Positions 44,069 through 52,799 of a DNA stretch of 64,000 bases are shown one piece after another; position 1 is the first letter of the stretch, and each line of letters opens with the position of its first letter. The translations under genes and the position numbers were made by a program. The notes beneath the pieces were generated by a model, which worked only from the letters and a program-made list of their open reading frames with translations, was not told the DNA's origin and did not search any database. The stretch comes from Pullulanibacillus pueri (GTDB lineage Bacteria; Bacillota; Bacilli; Bacillales; Sporolactobacillaceae), in assembly GCF_014639255.1 (NCBI RefSeq), contig NZ_BMFV01000008.1, positions 1 through 64,000 on the forward strand. Direction: 5' to 3'.

Positions 44069-45233
44069 AGCGTTCCCTCCGTATTCCTATCGGACTGAGA
44101 ATACCTTCAGCCTCTAATGTAAACACACGATGACCTTTTTTCCTCCATTTTTGTCGCATTTCCGAAGTTAAAGCTTGGTTCGTATGATCCATCATAATGA
44201 TCAATCGCTTCTGTCTCATTTCTTGATTAATATCTCTTATAATATAAGGAGGTGGGGTCTTGAGTTGATTAGTATTGATAAAAGCCAAAAATTCCATCGC
44301 TTTTACGAGTTGAATACTTCCGTGCCCAGGAGGAAGCTTCATAAACATCCCTTGTCCCACTGTTCTTGTATTGACATAAAGTTCAAAATCAACACCTTGT
44401 TTTTGTGCTATTTGACAGATGGCCGTCACCCGACTCAATTCTTCCTCCAGGCGCTCTTTCTGCCCCTTTTTCCCATACATATCAAGAAAAATAACAAAGG
44501 TCCAGATCATCCCCATCGTTTTATCAAATATTTTTGTTTGTAATTGCCCGGTTCTGGCACTTGCTTTCCAATGCACATTTTTAATTGGATCTGTTGGCAC
44601 ATAAGAACGCGTTCCCACTGGAGAAGTTCTGTCTTCATATAATGAGTGCTGGTGCGTTTGATCTCCTTCAATAGGAAGAATAAGTTGATCTAATCCTGTA
44701 ACAGCTTGACTTTTTGGGTAGACAACAATTTCTTTTTTAACAAAGCCCGTAGACAAGGTAATTGAAGCTAAATGCAATGGATCATGGACCACTACTTTTA
44801 ATTCTTTCATTTTCACAACACCCCGGGCAACAGCCTCAATCTCCAATGTGACTTCGGTCGTTTGTTTTGGGGGCATAAACAAATGAAGGGCATAAGGACG
44901 TCTTGGTATATTCAAAACAGTAACGTTTTTATCCAGTGAAAAGAACAGCTCGGCATTGACAATGGGTAATCGACTGCTATTTTCAAAAACGAGATGAAGC
45001 CTGCCTTTCTCGCCCTGTGAGAGTCGTAGCTTTTCCTTATCATTTAAGAGTCCAAAGTGCTGGACTATATAATTAAGGTAAAGACGGGGATATACCCCTA
45101 ATACAAGCAAGAAAGCAGCAGCAAAAAAGAGTAAGGATTGACCAATCAATAAGCTAAAAATGAGCAGAGCGCCCCCGAACCAAACAAAACCATCAATAAT
45201 AGTTGAAGCGATACCGCTCCCTCTTCCCATCAT
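44058..45233 (-). CDS. DUF58 domain protein
   Basis: A 391-residue protein with two N-terminal spans (WFGGALLIFSLLIGQSLLFF and the following segment) and a DUF58 domain whose signature is VGTRSYVPTDPIKNVHWKAS near residue 205. The C-terminal part is von Willebrand-like (TFVIFLDMYGK). Such proteins are encoded with MoxR ATPases and may take part in assembly of membrane complexes. It overlaps the upstream ATPase gene by 4 bases (ATGA), indicating coupled translation. Confidence 0.85.
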   Translation of the reverse strand: MMGRGSGIASTIIDGFVWFGGALLIFSLLIGQSLLFFAAAFLLVLGVYPRLYLNYIVQHFGLLNDKEKLRLSQGEKGRLHLVFENSSRLPIVNAELFFSLDKNVTVLNIPRRPYALHLFMPPKQTTEVTLEIEAVARGVVKMKELKVVVHDPLHLASITLSTGFVKKEIVVYPKSQAVTGLDQLILPIEGDQTHQHSLYEDRTSPVGTRSYVPTDPIKNVHWKASARTGQLQTKIFDKTMGMIWTFVIFLDMYGKKGQKERLEEELSRVTAICQIAQKQGVDFELYVNTRTVGQGMFMKLPPGHGSIQLVKAMEFLAFINTNQLKTPPPYIIRDINQEMRQKRLIIMMDHTNQALTSEMRQKWRKKGHRVFTLEAEGILSPIGIRRERYVE

Positions 45234-46174
45234 TGCTTTGCGGCTCCTGCCTCTACCGGTGTTTCAACACTCTTCAAGATCTCTTTTAACACTTTCTGCT
45301 TTGTTGTTCTCATTTCACCCTCCATAGTAAGGACAAGTCGATGGGAGAGAATGTAAGGCGCCAAGCTTTTAACATCATCTGGAATCACATAATCACGATC
45401 ATGGAGAAAAGCACGTGCTTGTACACCACGCATGAATGCCAAGGTCCCTCTCGGACTCACACCTGTTTCTACCCACTCATGATGCCTAGTCGCCTGTACG
45501 ACATTTAATAAGTACTCTTCTACATCTTCTGTTAAAGTCACTTGTTTGATCTTGTCCTGAATACCTAAGATCTCTTCTTTTGAAAAGATCGCTTGAATAC
45601 TTTCAATAGGTTCATCTTGGCGATACATATGAAGCATCTGTTTTTCTTCCTGTAACGAAGGATACCCTACATTAATTTGCATAAAAAAACGGTCCATTTG
45701 CGCTTCGGGTAGTGGGAAAGTCCCTTGTTGTTCGATAGGGTTTTGCGTTGCAATAACAATAAAAGGCGGTTCAACTTTTATTGTTTCACCTTCAATGGTG
45801 ACTTGGCGTTCTTCCATAACCTCTAAGAGACTTGCCTGGGTTCTTGGCGTTGCCCGGTTGATCTCATCCGTAAGTAAAATATTTGTTAGCACTGGACCTG
45901 GTTTTAACTCAAAGTTCTGACTCTTCGGATTGAAATATTGTATGCCTGTAATATCACTTGGTAAAACATCTGGAGTCAATTGAATTCTCTTAAAGGAACC
46001 ATCAATCGATTTGGCAAGAGCCTTAGCGAGCATGGTTTTGCCTGTTCCCGGAACATCTTCTAATAACACATGCCCCTTTCCAATCAAGGCCACCATTAAT
46101 AGCTCAACAATATTGTCCTTTCCAACGAGAACCCGTCCAATGTTATCTTGTAATTTTTGCAATTCCTGTTTCAT
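45230..46174 (-). CDS. MoxR-family AAA+ ATPase
   Basis: A 314-residue AAA+ ATPase with Walker A LEDVPGTGKTMLAKAL near residue 38, Walker B ILLTDEINRATP, sensor 1 IATQNPIEQQGTFPLPEAQ and arginine finger DRFF. MoxR proteins act as chaperone-like ATPases on protein complexes together with DUF58/vWA partners, which is the gene order found here. GGGGGT precedes the ATG. It leads a three-gene minus-strand operon. Confidence 0.92.
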   Translation of the reverse strand: MKQELQKLQDNIGRVLVGKDNIVELLMVALIGKGHVLLEDVPGTGKTMLAKALAKSIDGSFKRIQLTPDVLPSDITGIQYFNPKSQNFELKPGPVLTNILLTDEINRATPRTQASLLEVMEERQVTIEGETIKVEPPFIVIATQNPIEQQGTFPLPEAQMDRFFMQINVGYPSLQEEKQMLHMYRQDEPIESIQAIFSKEEILGIQDKIKQVTLTEDVEEYLLNVVQATRHHEWVETGVSPRGTLAFMRGVQARAFLHDRDYVIPDDVKSLAPYILSHRLVLTMEGEMRTTKQKVLKEILKSVETPVEAGAAKQ

Positions 46175-46268
46175 TCAAAGACCCCCGAATTGATTTATAT
46201 TTCTATCAATATCATACCATAATGAATGCAAGAATTAATGAAAAAATTGTAAAATACAAAAAAGCTGA

Positions 46269-47459
46269 TTATTTCTGATCCCGAGGGTCTTCCTTCCACC
46301 CCAGATGAATCGCGGAAGGGCCAAACTTTTTCTCAAGAGAATATAACGTATCATAGAGAGGTTCCTTCTGAGCATCCTTTTCATAGGTAAAAAGATCTAA
46401 TTGTTTTGTCGCTTTATTCATTGGCTCTAAACTTTGCACTGTTATTCCCAATAAGCGAATGGGCTGTCCATTCCAATGTTGATAAAAAATGGCGATCGCC
46501 CGCTGATAAATCTCTTCCTCTGTCTGCAGAGGTTGCTGAACACTCTGAACGCGTGTGACATTGCGCCAATTATTATAACGAATGGAAAGAGACAACTGAT
46601 AGCTCATCGATTTCTTTTCTTTTAATTTTCTCTCTAAGCGCGCGGCTAATCTTCGAAGAACAGGCTGAACTTCCTCTTCCTCAGTTAAATCCTTGGGCAA
46701 GGTTATCGACTGACTGATGCTTTTAAACTCATGTTCTGATTGGGGATCTACTTCTCTCTCATCGATCCCATTCGCTCGATCATGAAGCTTCTCCCCATAC
46801 TTTCCAAACTGTTCAATAAAAGCAGGTTTAGGGTAATGGGCGATGTCTCCAATGGTTTGAAGTCCTATCTTTTTGAGCTTTTCGGCTGTCTTTTGCCCTA
46901 CACCATGCATCTCATCTACCGGAAGTGGCCATAAGGTTTGATTCATTTCGCGTTTTCTTAATATCGTAATTCCCATCGGTTTTTTCATATCAGAGGCCAT
47001 CTTAGCCATAAATTTATTCGGCGCAATGCCAATGCTAGAAGGGAGCTGCAAATGATGGAACACTTGTTGCTGAATCTCTTGGGCAAGTTTTACCGGATGG
47101 TGCCGGGAAGCCAGTGCTGTTACATCCATATATCCCTCATCGACAGACACCTTTTCAACTTTCTCAGTATAGGTCCTAAGTAAATCAAAAAGCTGGCGCG
47201 AAACTTTTCGATAGAGATCAAAATCGGGGGTTTTAACTATAAGTTGAGGACATTTTCTACGTGCTTCCCACACTTGCATCGTCGTTTTCACACCATGTGC
47301 TCTCGCCTCGTAACTACTCGTGACCACAATCCCACGACGGTCTTCAACTTTTCCAGCAATGGCAAGAGGTTTTCCTCGAAGTTCCGGATGCCTAGCCATC
47401 TCAACAGAGGCATAGAAGCTATTCATATCTATATGAAAGATGACCCTAGACTGATTCAT
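46269..47459 (-). CDS. dinB: DNA polymerase IV
   Basis: A Y-family translesion polymerase of about 396 residues. Metal-site motifs are FHIDMNSFYASVE at the N-terminus and KVSVDEGYMDVT near residue 105; the steric-gate region and the helix-hairpin-helix VGQKTAEKLKKIG are also clear. A beta-clamp-binding peptide QLDLF lies near residue 373. The ATG at 47459 follows GGAGGGG; the neighbouring ATG (47462) is closer to that site. No obvious LexA box (GAAC-N4-GTTC) is seen upstream. Corresponds in context to B. subtilis yqjH. Confidence 0.94.
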   Translation of the reverse strand: MNQSRVIFHIDMNSFYASVEMARHPELRGKPLAIAGKVEDRRGIVVTSSYEARAHGVKTTMQVWEARRKCPQLIVKTPDFDLYRKVSRQLFDLLRTYTEKVEKVSVDEGYMDVTALASRHHPVKLAQEIQQQVFHHLQLPSSIGIAPNKFMAKMASDMKKPMGITILRKREMNQTLWPLPVDEMHGVGQKTAEKLKKIGLQTIGDIAHYPKPAFIEQFGKYGEKLHDRANGIDEREVDPQSEHEFKSISQSITLPKDLTEEEEVQPVLRRLAARLERKLKEKKSMSYQLSLSIRYNNWRNVTRVQSVQQPLQTEEEIYQRAIAIFYQHWNGQPIRLLGITVQSLEPMNKATKQLDLFTYEKDAQKEPLYDTLYSLEKKFGPSAIHLGWKEDPRDQK

Positions 47460-47625
47460 CATTGCCCCTCCGTTCCCAACAATTCTCCTCTTATTATAAA
47501 ACACCTGTTCGGTAATGGGAACTCTTTCAGCCCATCATAAGTTTATTACTCGCTAAAGAAACCACGGTGCGAAGGCTATTGGCATGATTGAAAAAGTTTT
47601 TATATAAAAGGCACTATCAGCAACA

Positions 47626-47727
47626 AGTGGATTGAAGCGAGAACGCTTTGGCTCCTTCGGGAGTGGGGCGACCGTTCCTATGGTCATGGGAAAGCGAGCG
47701 TTCTGAAGCAAGAATCTACACCTTTCC
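47626..47727. repeat. Palindromic intergenic repeat, copy C
   Basis: About 100 bp bounded by GTGGATTGAAGCGAGAACGC at the left and, in inverse orientation, GCGAGCGTTCTGAAGCAAGA-TCTACAC at the right. The right part is the same core as copies A and B on the opposite strand. No gene is found in 47460-47828. Confidence 0.65.
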
Positions 47728-47757
47728 TCGTTGACAAAATTTTATGCATTCTGATGC

Positions 47758-47798
47758 ATAAAAAAAGAGCGTAAATCTGTCTAACAGACTTACACTCT
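47758..47798 (-). terminator. Terminator of the oligopeptide-binding protein gene
   Basis: AGAGTGTAAGTCTGT pairs with ACAGATTTACGCTCT on the minus strand (15 bp with G-U pairs) around a 3-base loop and is followed by seven U. It starts 31 bases after the stop codon. Confidence 0.88.
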
Positions 47799-47828
47799 CT
47801 TCATTCGCTCACACTTCAAGTGCTAGCA

Positions 47829-49526
47829 TTAATGTTTCAATATTTTAGCGTGACGGATATCTGTCCCCATGCCTAATGATTGATGCACAAGACCTTTGAC
47901 ATAAGGTTTAATTAATTGCGCACCGCCTGCTTGGTATTCTGGGACAATCGGCATATCCTCCATGAAGACTTTTTCTGCTTCTTTTAACTTTTCCCAACGT
48001 TCTTGAGGCTTATCACCAAGATTATCTGCTTCTTTGATCAATTGATCATACTTAGGATTCTTCCAACCTGAGGTATTACTCTCATTTGAAGAGGTCCACA
48101 TATCAAGGAAGGTCATTGGGTCTTGATAGTCAGGACCCCATCCAGAACCCCCTGCTATATCATAATCTCCCTTTTGAGTTAGATCGAGATAATTATTCCA
48201 TGGCTGTTGATTAATTTTGATTTTAACCCCATCTAGCTGCTCAATCTGGTTCGCAAAGAACTCTGCCACGGTTTTTTGTTGTGGTGTATCCGTCGTTTTA
48301 AATTCCCAAGTGACGGATTTTGTCCCCGTGTCTTTTTTATACTCATCCCAAAGCTTCTTAGCCGCCTTCGGATCATACTTGAAATAGCTTTCAGGCGCAT
48401 CACCACGGAAATCCTTATTTCCATCTGGGCTAAACACAAAGTTCTTCGGTATCAAGGCCTGAGCTGGAACCGAGCCATCCTTTTTGATGTTGTCAACATA
48501 GCTCTGCTCATCAATGACCATGGCAATGGCTTTACGCACTCTCTTATCCTTAAATTCCGGAACTTTATTTTCATTTAATGTGAGATAAAAAACACTATTA
48601 TCCAAAAATTGATGGTATTCATCAGAATCCTTATACTGATCAATAAAATCCTCCGATAGATCAACCATATCAATTTTATCAGTGGTATATAAATTCACTC
48701 TCGTTGATAAATCTTTAACAATGGATATATTCACTTTATCCATCGTGATATCTTTAGCGTCCCAGTAATCAGGATTCTTCTCAAAACTCCAACCTTCTCC
48801 TTGGTTCCATGAAGTCATTTTATATGGACCATTATAGAGGAATGAGTCTGGACTTAATCCATAGTTTTTACCTTGCTCCTCAACAAATTTTTGATTTTGT
48901 GGGAAAAAGGAAGCAAAAGCCATCATGGCTGTGAAATAAGGCGTTGCTTTGTCTAGTGTCACCTGAAGCGTCTTATCATCAATAGCCTTCACACCTAAAT
49001 TTTCTGTTTTCCCATACATATCACTGTTTTCATCTTGGATGGCTGCTGCATTTTTAATATGGGCGGTCGGAACGATATAGGCATATTGACTCTTTGTTTT
49101 TGGATCATCGAGCTTTCGCCAAGCATACACGAAGTCGTCTGCGGTAACAGGATCTCCGTTAGACCAATTGGCATCCTCTCGAATTTTAAAAGTGTATACC
49201 TTGCCATCATCAGATATTTTTGGCTCACCATCAGATAAATCTGGTACGGCCTTATTATTATAATAAGTATACAAGCCCGAGACCATTCTTAAAATCTGGT
49301 CAAAAGAAACAGTATCAGTTGCGAGTGTTGAATCTAGCGTTGGAATATCTTGTGTCGTTGCCAAATTCAGAACTTGTTCATCTGCTAGTGCTTCTTTCCC
49401 ACTTCCTGATTTCTTGGCATTTGTTGAAGATTCCTTACTGTCACCACCAGAACACGCTGTTAGAAACAGACTGACAACAAGCAGAATAGCGACAAGTGGC
49501 GCTGACCATTTTGCCTTTCTTCTCAT
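47829..49526 (-). CDS. Oligopeptide ABC transporter substrate-binding lipoprotein (OppA-like)
   Basis: A 565-residue SBP family 5 lipoprotein. The signal is MRRKAKWSAPLVAILLVVSL, with lipobox LTAC and the modified Cys at residue 25. Family motifs include YTFKIREDANWSNGDPVTA (short form WSNGDPVTADDFVYAW), FLYNGPYKM and AIAMVIDEQSYV. It is full length, but no opp permease or ATPase genes are next to it, so it must use transport components encoded elsewhere. ATG at 49526 follows GGGAGGT. An inverted repeat overlaps the probable -10 upstream. Confidence 0.9.
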   Translation of the reverse strand: MRRKAKWSAPLVAILLVVSLFLTACSGGDSKESSTNAKKSGSGKEALADEQVLNLATTQDIPTLDSTLATDTVSFDQILRMVSGLYTYYNNKAVPDLSDGEPKISDDGKVYTFKIREDANWSNGDPVTADDFVYAWRKLDDPKTKSQYAYIVPTAHIKNAAAIQDENSDMYGKTENLGVKAIDDKTLQVTLDKATPYFTAMMAFASFFPQNQKFVEEQGKNYGLSPDSFLYNGPYKMTSWNQGEGWSFEKNPDYWDAKDITMDKVNISIVKDLSTRVNLYTTDKIDMVDLSEDFIDQYKDSDEYHQFLDNSVFYLTLNENKVPEFKDKRVRKAIAMVIDEQSYVDNIKKDGSVPAQALIPKNFVFSPDGNKDFRGDAPESYFKYDPKAAKKLWDEYKKDTGTKSVTWEFKTTDTPQQKTVAEFFANQIEQLDGVKIKINQQPWNNYLDLTQKGDYDIAGGSGWGPDYQDPMTFLDMWTSSNESNTSGWKNPKYDQLIKEADNLGDKPQERWEKLKEAEKVFMEDMPIVPEYQAGGAQLIKPYVKGLVHQSLGMGTDIRHAKILKH

Positions 49527-49571
49527 GAAGATGACCTCCCTAAGTCTTAACATCCTTCTATCTCTTATTTT

Positions 49572-49602
49572 AGTGATTTTCTGATTATACAGTAAAATCA
49601 CT
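49572..49602 (-). promoter_or_regulatory. Inverted repeat/CodY-like box at the promoter of the OppA-like gene
   Basis: AGTGATTTT (49572-49580) and AAAATCACT (49594-49602) are perfect 9-bp inverted arms. They flank a minus-strand TATAAT (49584-49589). The left half contains GATTTTCTGATTATA, about 11 of 15 matches to the CodY box AATTTTCWGAAAATT. Confidence 0.45.
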
Positions 49603-49796
49603 ATTTACCGTATTATACAAGTTTTCAGTTAGGTATTTCATCTCTTTTTTTTGAAAACTTTTGAAAAGGCTTATTGAAGCTTTCTTTACGAGCGAAAAAT
49701 AAGAAAATAGGACTAGGTAAGGTTATCGAGCCTTAAAACAGTATCAAAGACCTAGATATATAGAACCGCCATTCATAGCCATACATCCTGTTGTTG

Positions 49797-49845
49797 GCAT
49801 GAGGAAAGCAAGCATTCTCGATCAGAAATCAATACCGTTCCTTAT
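49797..49845. repeat. Degenerate intergenic repeat, copy D
   Basis: GCATGAGGAAAGCAAGCATT...CAGAAATC is the inverted form of the core of copies A and B (GATTTC...GCTTGCTTTCCTCATGC). It lies in the gene-free stretch 49603-50174 together with a terminator and copy E. Confidence 0.55.
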
Positions 49846-49902
49846 GACCAAAAATTCTACTTCCTAACCTTAATATAGAGACTAGGATAAAAGTATATAA
49901 GA

Positions 49903-49940
49903 CAAAGAAAAAATCGAACAATAGTTCGATTTTTTCTTTG
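49903..49940. terminator. Strong bidirectional terminator
   Basis: A perfect 17-bp stem, with CAAAGAAAAAATCGAAC at 49903-49919 and its complement at 49924-49940, around loop AATA; both ends are A/T-rich so that either RNA ends in a U-run. It probably ends the M20 peptidase transcript, 235 bases past that gene. Confidence 0.75.
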
Positions 49941-49944
49941 TGCG

Positions 49945-50085
49945 TAAGGTCGCTCCGTCAAAACACTTCGCTTTCCGCAGGCATAGCCAAAAGCTCACTC
50001 GGGATTGAAATATGTTTTCCCGAGTGGATCTTCAGCTCGTGCTATTCCCGCAAAAATACGTATTTTGACTCCGCTTTATATTTGC
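49945..50085. repeat. Degenerate intergenic repeat, copy E
   Basis: Contains CTTCGCTTTCCGCAGGCATAGCC, the hairpin CACTCGGG...CCCGAGTG, and CGCAAAAATACGTATTTTGAC. Each block has a counterpart in the same order in copy A or B. Confidence 0.6.
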
Positions 50086-50174
50086 GTTATGACACTTACT
50101 TATATTTAAAAATATGATTGTTCGTCCTTTGACTTGGAGTATTTCTTTATGTCCCAGCCTCCATCTTGACTTTC

Positions 50175-51296
50175 TTAACTCTTTTTGGCCACTTCATTAA
50201 TAATAGCGATGACCATCTCAGCTGTTTTCCCTAACTCTTCAACAGACATTTTTTCGTTAGTCGTATGAATATCTTCATAACCCACAGCAAGATTGACTGT
50301 AGGAATGCCTAATCCCGCAATCACATTCCCATCAGAGCCACCCCCACTCTGAAGAATACGTGGGTTTCGACCAATGGCTTGAGCCGCCACTTGAGCAACT
50401 TGCACAAGATGATCAGAGGCATCAAACTTAAAATTAGGATACATAATTTCGACCTTAACTTCTGCTTTCCCGCCCATTGCTTCAGCAGTTTCTTCAAAGG
50501 CTTTCTTCATTTTTTCCACTTGGGCTTCCATTTTTTCTTGCACAAGTGAACGGGCTTCAGCTAAAATATCCACCCGATCACAAACAATATTTGTTTTTTG
50601 CCCACCAGCAAAGCGGCCGATATTCGCCGTTGTTTCTTCATCTATACGGCCTAATGGCATTTTAGCAATTGATTTTGCGGCAACAGTGATAGCTGAAACG
50701 CCTTTTTCCGGTGCCACACCCGCATGCGCGGTCTTACCAAATATTGTGGCTGTTATTCTCGCTTGAGTAGGTGCCGCTGTAATGATATCTCCAACGGGAC
50801 CGTCACTATCTAATGCATAGCCAAATTTCGCCTTAATTTTTTCCTTTTGTAAAGCTTTAGCCCCAACAAGTCCAGATTCTTCACCTACTGTGATAATGAA
50901 TTGAATGGTCCCATGAGGAATATCCTTTTCCTTTAGAACACGAATGGCCTCAAACATGGCAGAGAGTCCAGCTTTATCATCCGCACCTAAAATGGTTGTG
51001 CCATCTGAAACAATTTTCCCCTCTTGTATTGACGGCTTAATCCCCTTTCCCGGTACCACCGTATCCATATGAGAAGTAAAATAAATCGGATCACAGTCCA
51101 CTGTGCCCTCTAATGTGCAGATTAAATTATTAGCACCGTGACCGGTCACCTCTTTGGCATTGTCTTCTTCAACCGTAAGACCTAAAGCTGTAAACTTTTC
51201 TTTTAAAACTTTAGAGATCTTCTCTTCTTCCCCTGTCTCAGAGTCAATTTGTACAAGTTCCATAAATTCATTTACTAATCGTTCTTGATTAATCAT
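50175..51296 (-). CDS. M20-family peptidase, tripeptidase T-like
   Basis: A 373-residue zinc peptidase. Metal ligands are seen in FTSHMDTVVPG near residue 76, LGADDKAGLSA, VGEESGLVGAKAL (catalytic Glu) and YALDSDGPVG, with a final His in GYEDIHTTNEKMS. The dimerisation-domain His is in GKTAHAGVAPEKG. Order, size and sequence fit PepT-like YqjE of bacilli. The ATG giving MINQERLVNEF follows GGATGGTG; the open frame to 51374 has no family match. It may process peptides brought in by the neighbouring OppA-like system. Confidence 0.9.
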   Translation of the reverse strand: MINQERLVNEFMELVQIDSETGEEEKISKVLKEKFTALGLTVEEDNAKEVTGHGANNLICTLEGTVDCDPIYFTSHMDTVVPGKGIKPSIQEGKIVSDGTTILGADDKAGLSAMFEAIRVLKEKDIPHGTIQFIITVGEESGLVGAKALQKEKIKAKFGYALDSDGPVGDIITAAPTQARITATIFGKTAHAGVAPEKGVSAITVAAKSIAKMPLGRIDEETTANIGRFAGGQKTNIVCDRVDILAEARSLVQEKMEAQVEKMKKAFEETAEAMGGKAEVKVEIMYPNFKFDASDHLVQVAQVAAQAIGRNPRILQSGGGSDGNVIAGLGIPTVNLAVGYEDIHTTNEKMSVEELGKTAEMVIAIINEVAKKS

Positions 51297-51384
51297 TTTG
51301 GTCACCATCCTATGTATAAAGCTGATTTCATTATACTCCTCTATAAATCTTCGAGCAAAAAGAAGTGGATTCATTTCCCGGTGC

Positions 51385-51521
51385 CACTGAAAACATGAAT
51401 TTGATATTTAAAATCAGAAATATACTCGCGATCCGCAAGCCTCCACGGAGCCAGATATTATGTGCTATGTGGGATCTCGCCTATTTCTGCAATTCTATTT
51501 TTGAATGCGACGTTTTCAGTG
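51385..51521. repeat. 137-bp palindromic element
   Basis: Bounded by CACTGAAAAC (51385-51394) and its exact inverse GTTTTCAGTG (51512-51521). Further inward, CAGAAATA/TATTTCTG and ATCC/GGAT-type stretches are also inverted, so it can fold into one long interrupted hairpin. No transposase is present. It fills most of the gap between the peptidase and Prli42 genes. Confidence 0.6.
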
Positions 51522-51638
51522 ACTTCCATTTTCCTCCCTGATTTTTTATAATTTCGTGGCAATTTTCCCAAAGTCCTTGTCCATCATCTCATTTCCTTAT
51601 ACACTAAAAGGACCATGTTCAAAATTGGAGGGTGTTCT

Positions 51639-51737
51639 ATGCGTGCAAAAACTTTAAAAACAGTCGTGATCATTATGATGCTCTGTCTTATTCTCACGAC
51701 CCTCTTCTCAGGTATCGGTATTTTATTTAGTCACTAA
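51639..51737 (+). CDS. prli42: Prli42-like stressosome-associated membrane miniprotein
   Basis: A 32-residue protein (basic MRAKTLKT, then a single span VVIIMMLCLILTTLFSGIGI) with a strong GGAGGGTG five bases before its ATG. In Listeria, Prli42 of about 31 residues anchors the stressosome at the membrane. Size, basic N-terminus, one span and a glycine near the end match that family. It ends one base before the stop codon of the convergent L,D-transpeptidase gene. Assignment is by pattern only. Confidence 0.65.
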   Translation: MRAKTLKTVVIIMMLCLILTTLFSGIGILFSH

Positions 51738-51738
51738 C

Positions 51739-52257
51739 TCATGGCTTTAAAGCACCGTACTCTATCGCAAGTTTTTGAGCAGACTGATTACTTTTAATGA
51801 TCAGAATCCGAGTTCCAAGAGGTGCTTGATTGTACAGGGTCTCTAAATCTTTCTTCTGCATTCTTATACAGCCAGCAGTCAGCCTTTCTCCTATAGACTT
51901 CGGTTGATTTGTCCCATGGATACCGTATATACGGCCATCAGTACCTTTCGCATCAAAGCCCATCCACCGTGAACCTAATGGGTTTTTAGGATCTCCTCCA
52001 GGAATATTCTTTTTGCGATAATAGGGATTGATCGCCTTTACAGTCATTGTGAAAAGTCCTTCTGGCGTCAGTCCCTCTGATTTCCCCGTTGCCACAGGCA
52101 CTTCCATCACCATTTGGTTGTCTTTCACAAAAGCGAGCCGATTGGTCTCCTTATTAACAATAATGAAGGGATCCCCATATGTCGGATTTTGCCCAAGTGG
52201 CCAAATAGGCGAAAAACTGACTACAAGACTCATCAATAGAGTTATAAGCGTATTCAT
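51739..52257 (-). CDS. L,D-transpeptidase (YkuD domain)
   Basis: A 172-residue exported enzyme that forms or modifies peptidoglycan crosslinks. A signal peptide (MNTLITLLMSLVVSFSPIWP) is followed directly by a YkuD domain (IIVNKETNRLAFV, VATGKSEGLTPEGLF) with the active-site signature IHGTNQPKSIG...TAGCIRM; the catalytic Cys is in the last motif. No LysM domain is present. AGGAGT precedes the ATG. Spore-cortex or vegetative wall role cannot be told apart. Confidence 0.9.
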   Translation of the reverse strand: MNTLITLLMSLVVSFSPIWPLGQNPTYGDPFIIVNKETNRLAFVKDNQMVMEVPVATGKSEGLTPEGLFTMTVKAINPYYRKKNIPGGDPKNPLGSRWMGFDAKGTDGRIYGIHGTNQPKSIGERLTAGCIRMQKKDLETLYNQAPLGTRILIIKSNQSAQKLAIEYGALKP

Positions 52258-52319
52258 CCAAAAACTCCTAGAACATCAATTTCTATTAGTGTTTGATGAC
52301 TTTCCTCTTTCCATACAAA

Positions 52320-52358
52320 AATAAGGAGAAAACCCAAGGGCTTTCTCCTTATTTTTTC
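52320..52358. terminator. Terminator of brxB
   Basis: AATAAGGAGAAA (52320-52331) and TTTCTCCTTATT (52342-52353) form a 12-bp stem with U-runs on both sides. It lies just past the brxB stop on the minus strand. Confidence 0.8.
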
Positions 52359-52364
52359 AATAGA

Positions 52365-52799
52365 TTATTTTGCGCAATGCTCATCTAAAAGCTGTTCAAG
52401 CTTTGTTGCGACGACATGAGGTTCATATCCCTCAATGTCATGGCGTTCTACCATTGTCACAAGCTCACCGTCTTTTAATAAGGCAAATGAAGGTGAAGAA
52501 GGTGGAAATCCAGTGAAATATTCACGGGCGCGTGCTGTGGCTTCCTTATCCTGTCCTGCAAAGACAGTGACTAATTGATCAGGTTTACTGACACAATTTG
52601 CGGCATAAGCTGCTGCAGGTCGAGCAATGCCACCAGCGCAACCACAAGTGGAGTTTACCATGACCAGCGTCGTCCCTTTTTGGGTCAAAGCCTCATCCAC
52701 TTCCTCTGGTGTATGAAGCTCTTTATAACCTGCACCTGTAATTTCACGACGTGCGGTATTAATGATATCATTCATAAAAATATTATAGTCCATGCTCAT
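52365..52799 (-). CDS. brxB: Bacilliredoxin BrxB (YqiW)
   Basis: Bacilliredoxins remove bacillithiol from oxidised proteins. The 144-residue protein has the thioredoxin-like fold and the CGC redox motif in [17 protein letters not shown] near residue 53, followed by [27 protein letters not shown] (short form VFAGQDKEA), nearly as in B. subtilis YqiW. The ATG at 52799 follows GAGGTG; a GTG one codon earlier is possible. In B. subtilis yqiW lies directly after bkdB; here two other genes lie between. Confidence 0.93.
   Translation of the reverse strand: MSMDYNIFMNDIINTARREITGAGYKELHTPEEVDEALTQKGTTLVMVNSTCGCAGGIARPAAAYAANCVSKPDQLVTVFAGQDKEATARAREYFTGFPPSSPSFALLKDGELVTMVERHDIEGYEPHVVATKLEQLLDEHCAK

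Noticed and set aside
47460..47600. Possible LexA site in front of dinB
   Set aside because: No GAAC-N4-GTTC pattern could be found.
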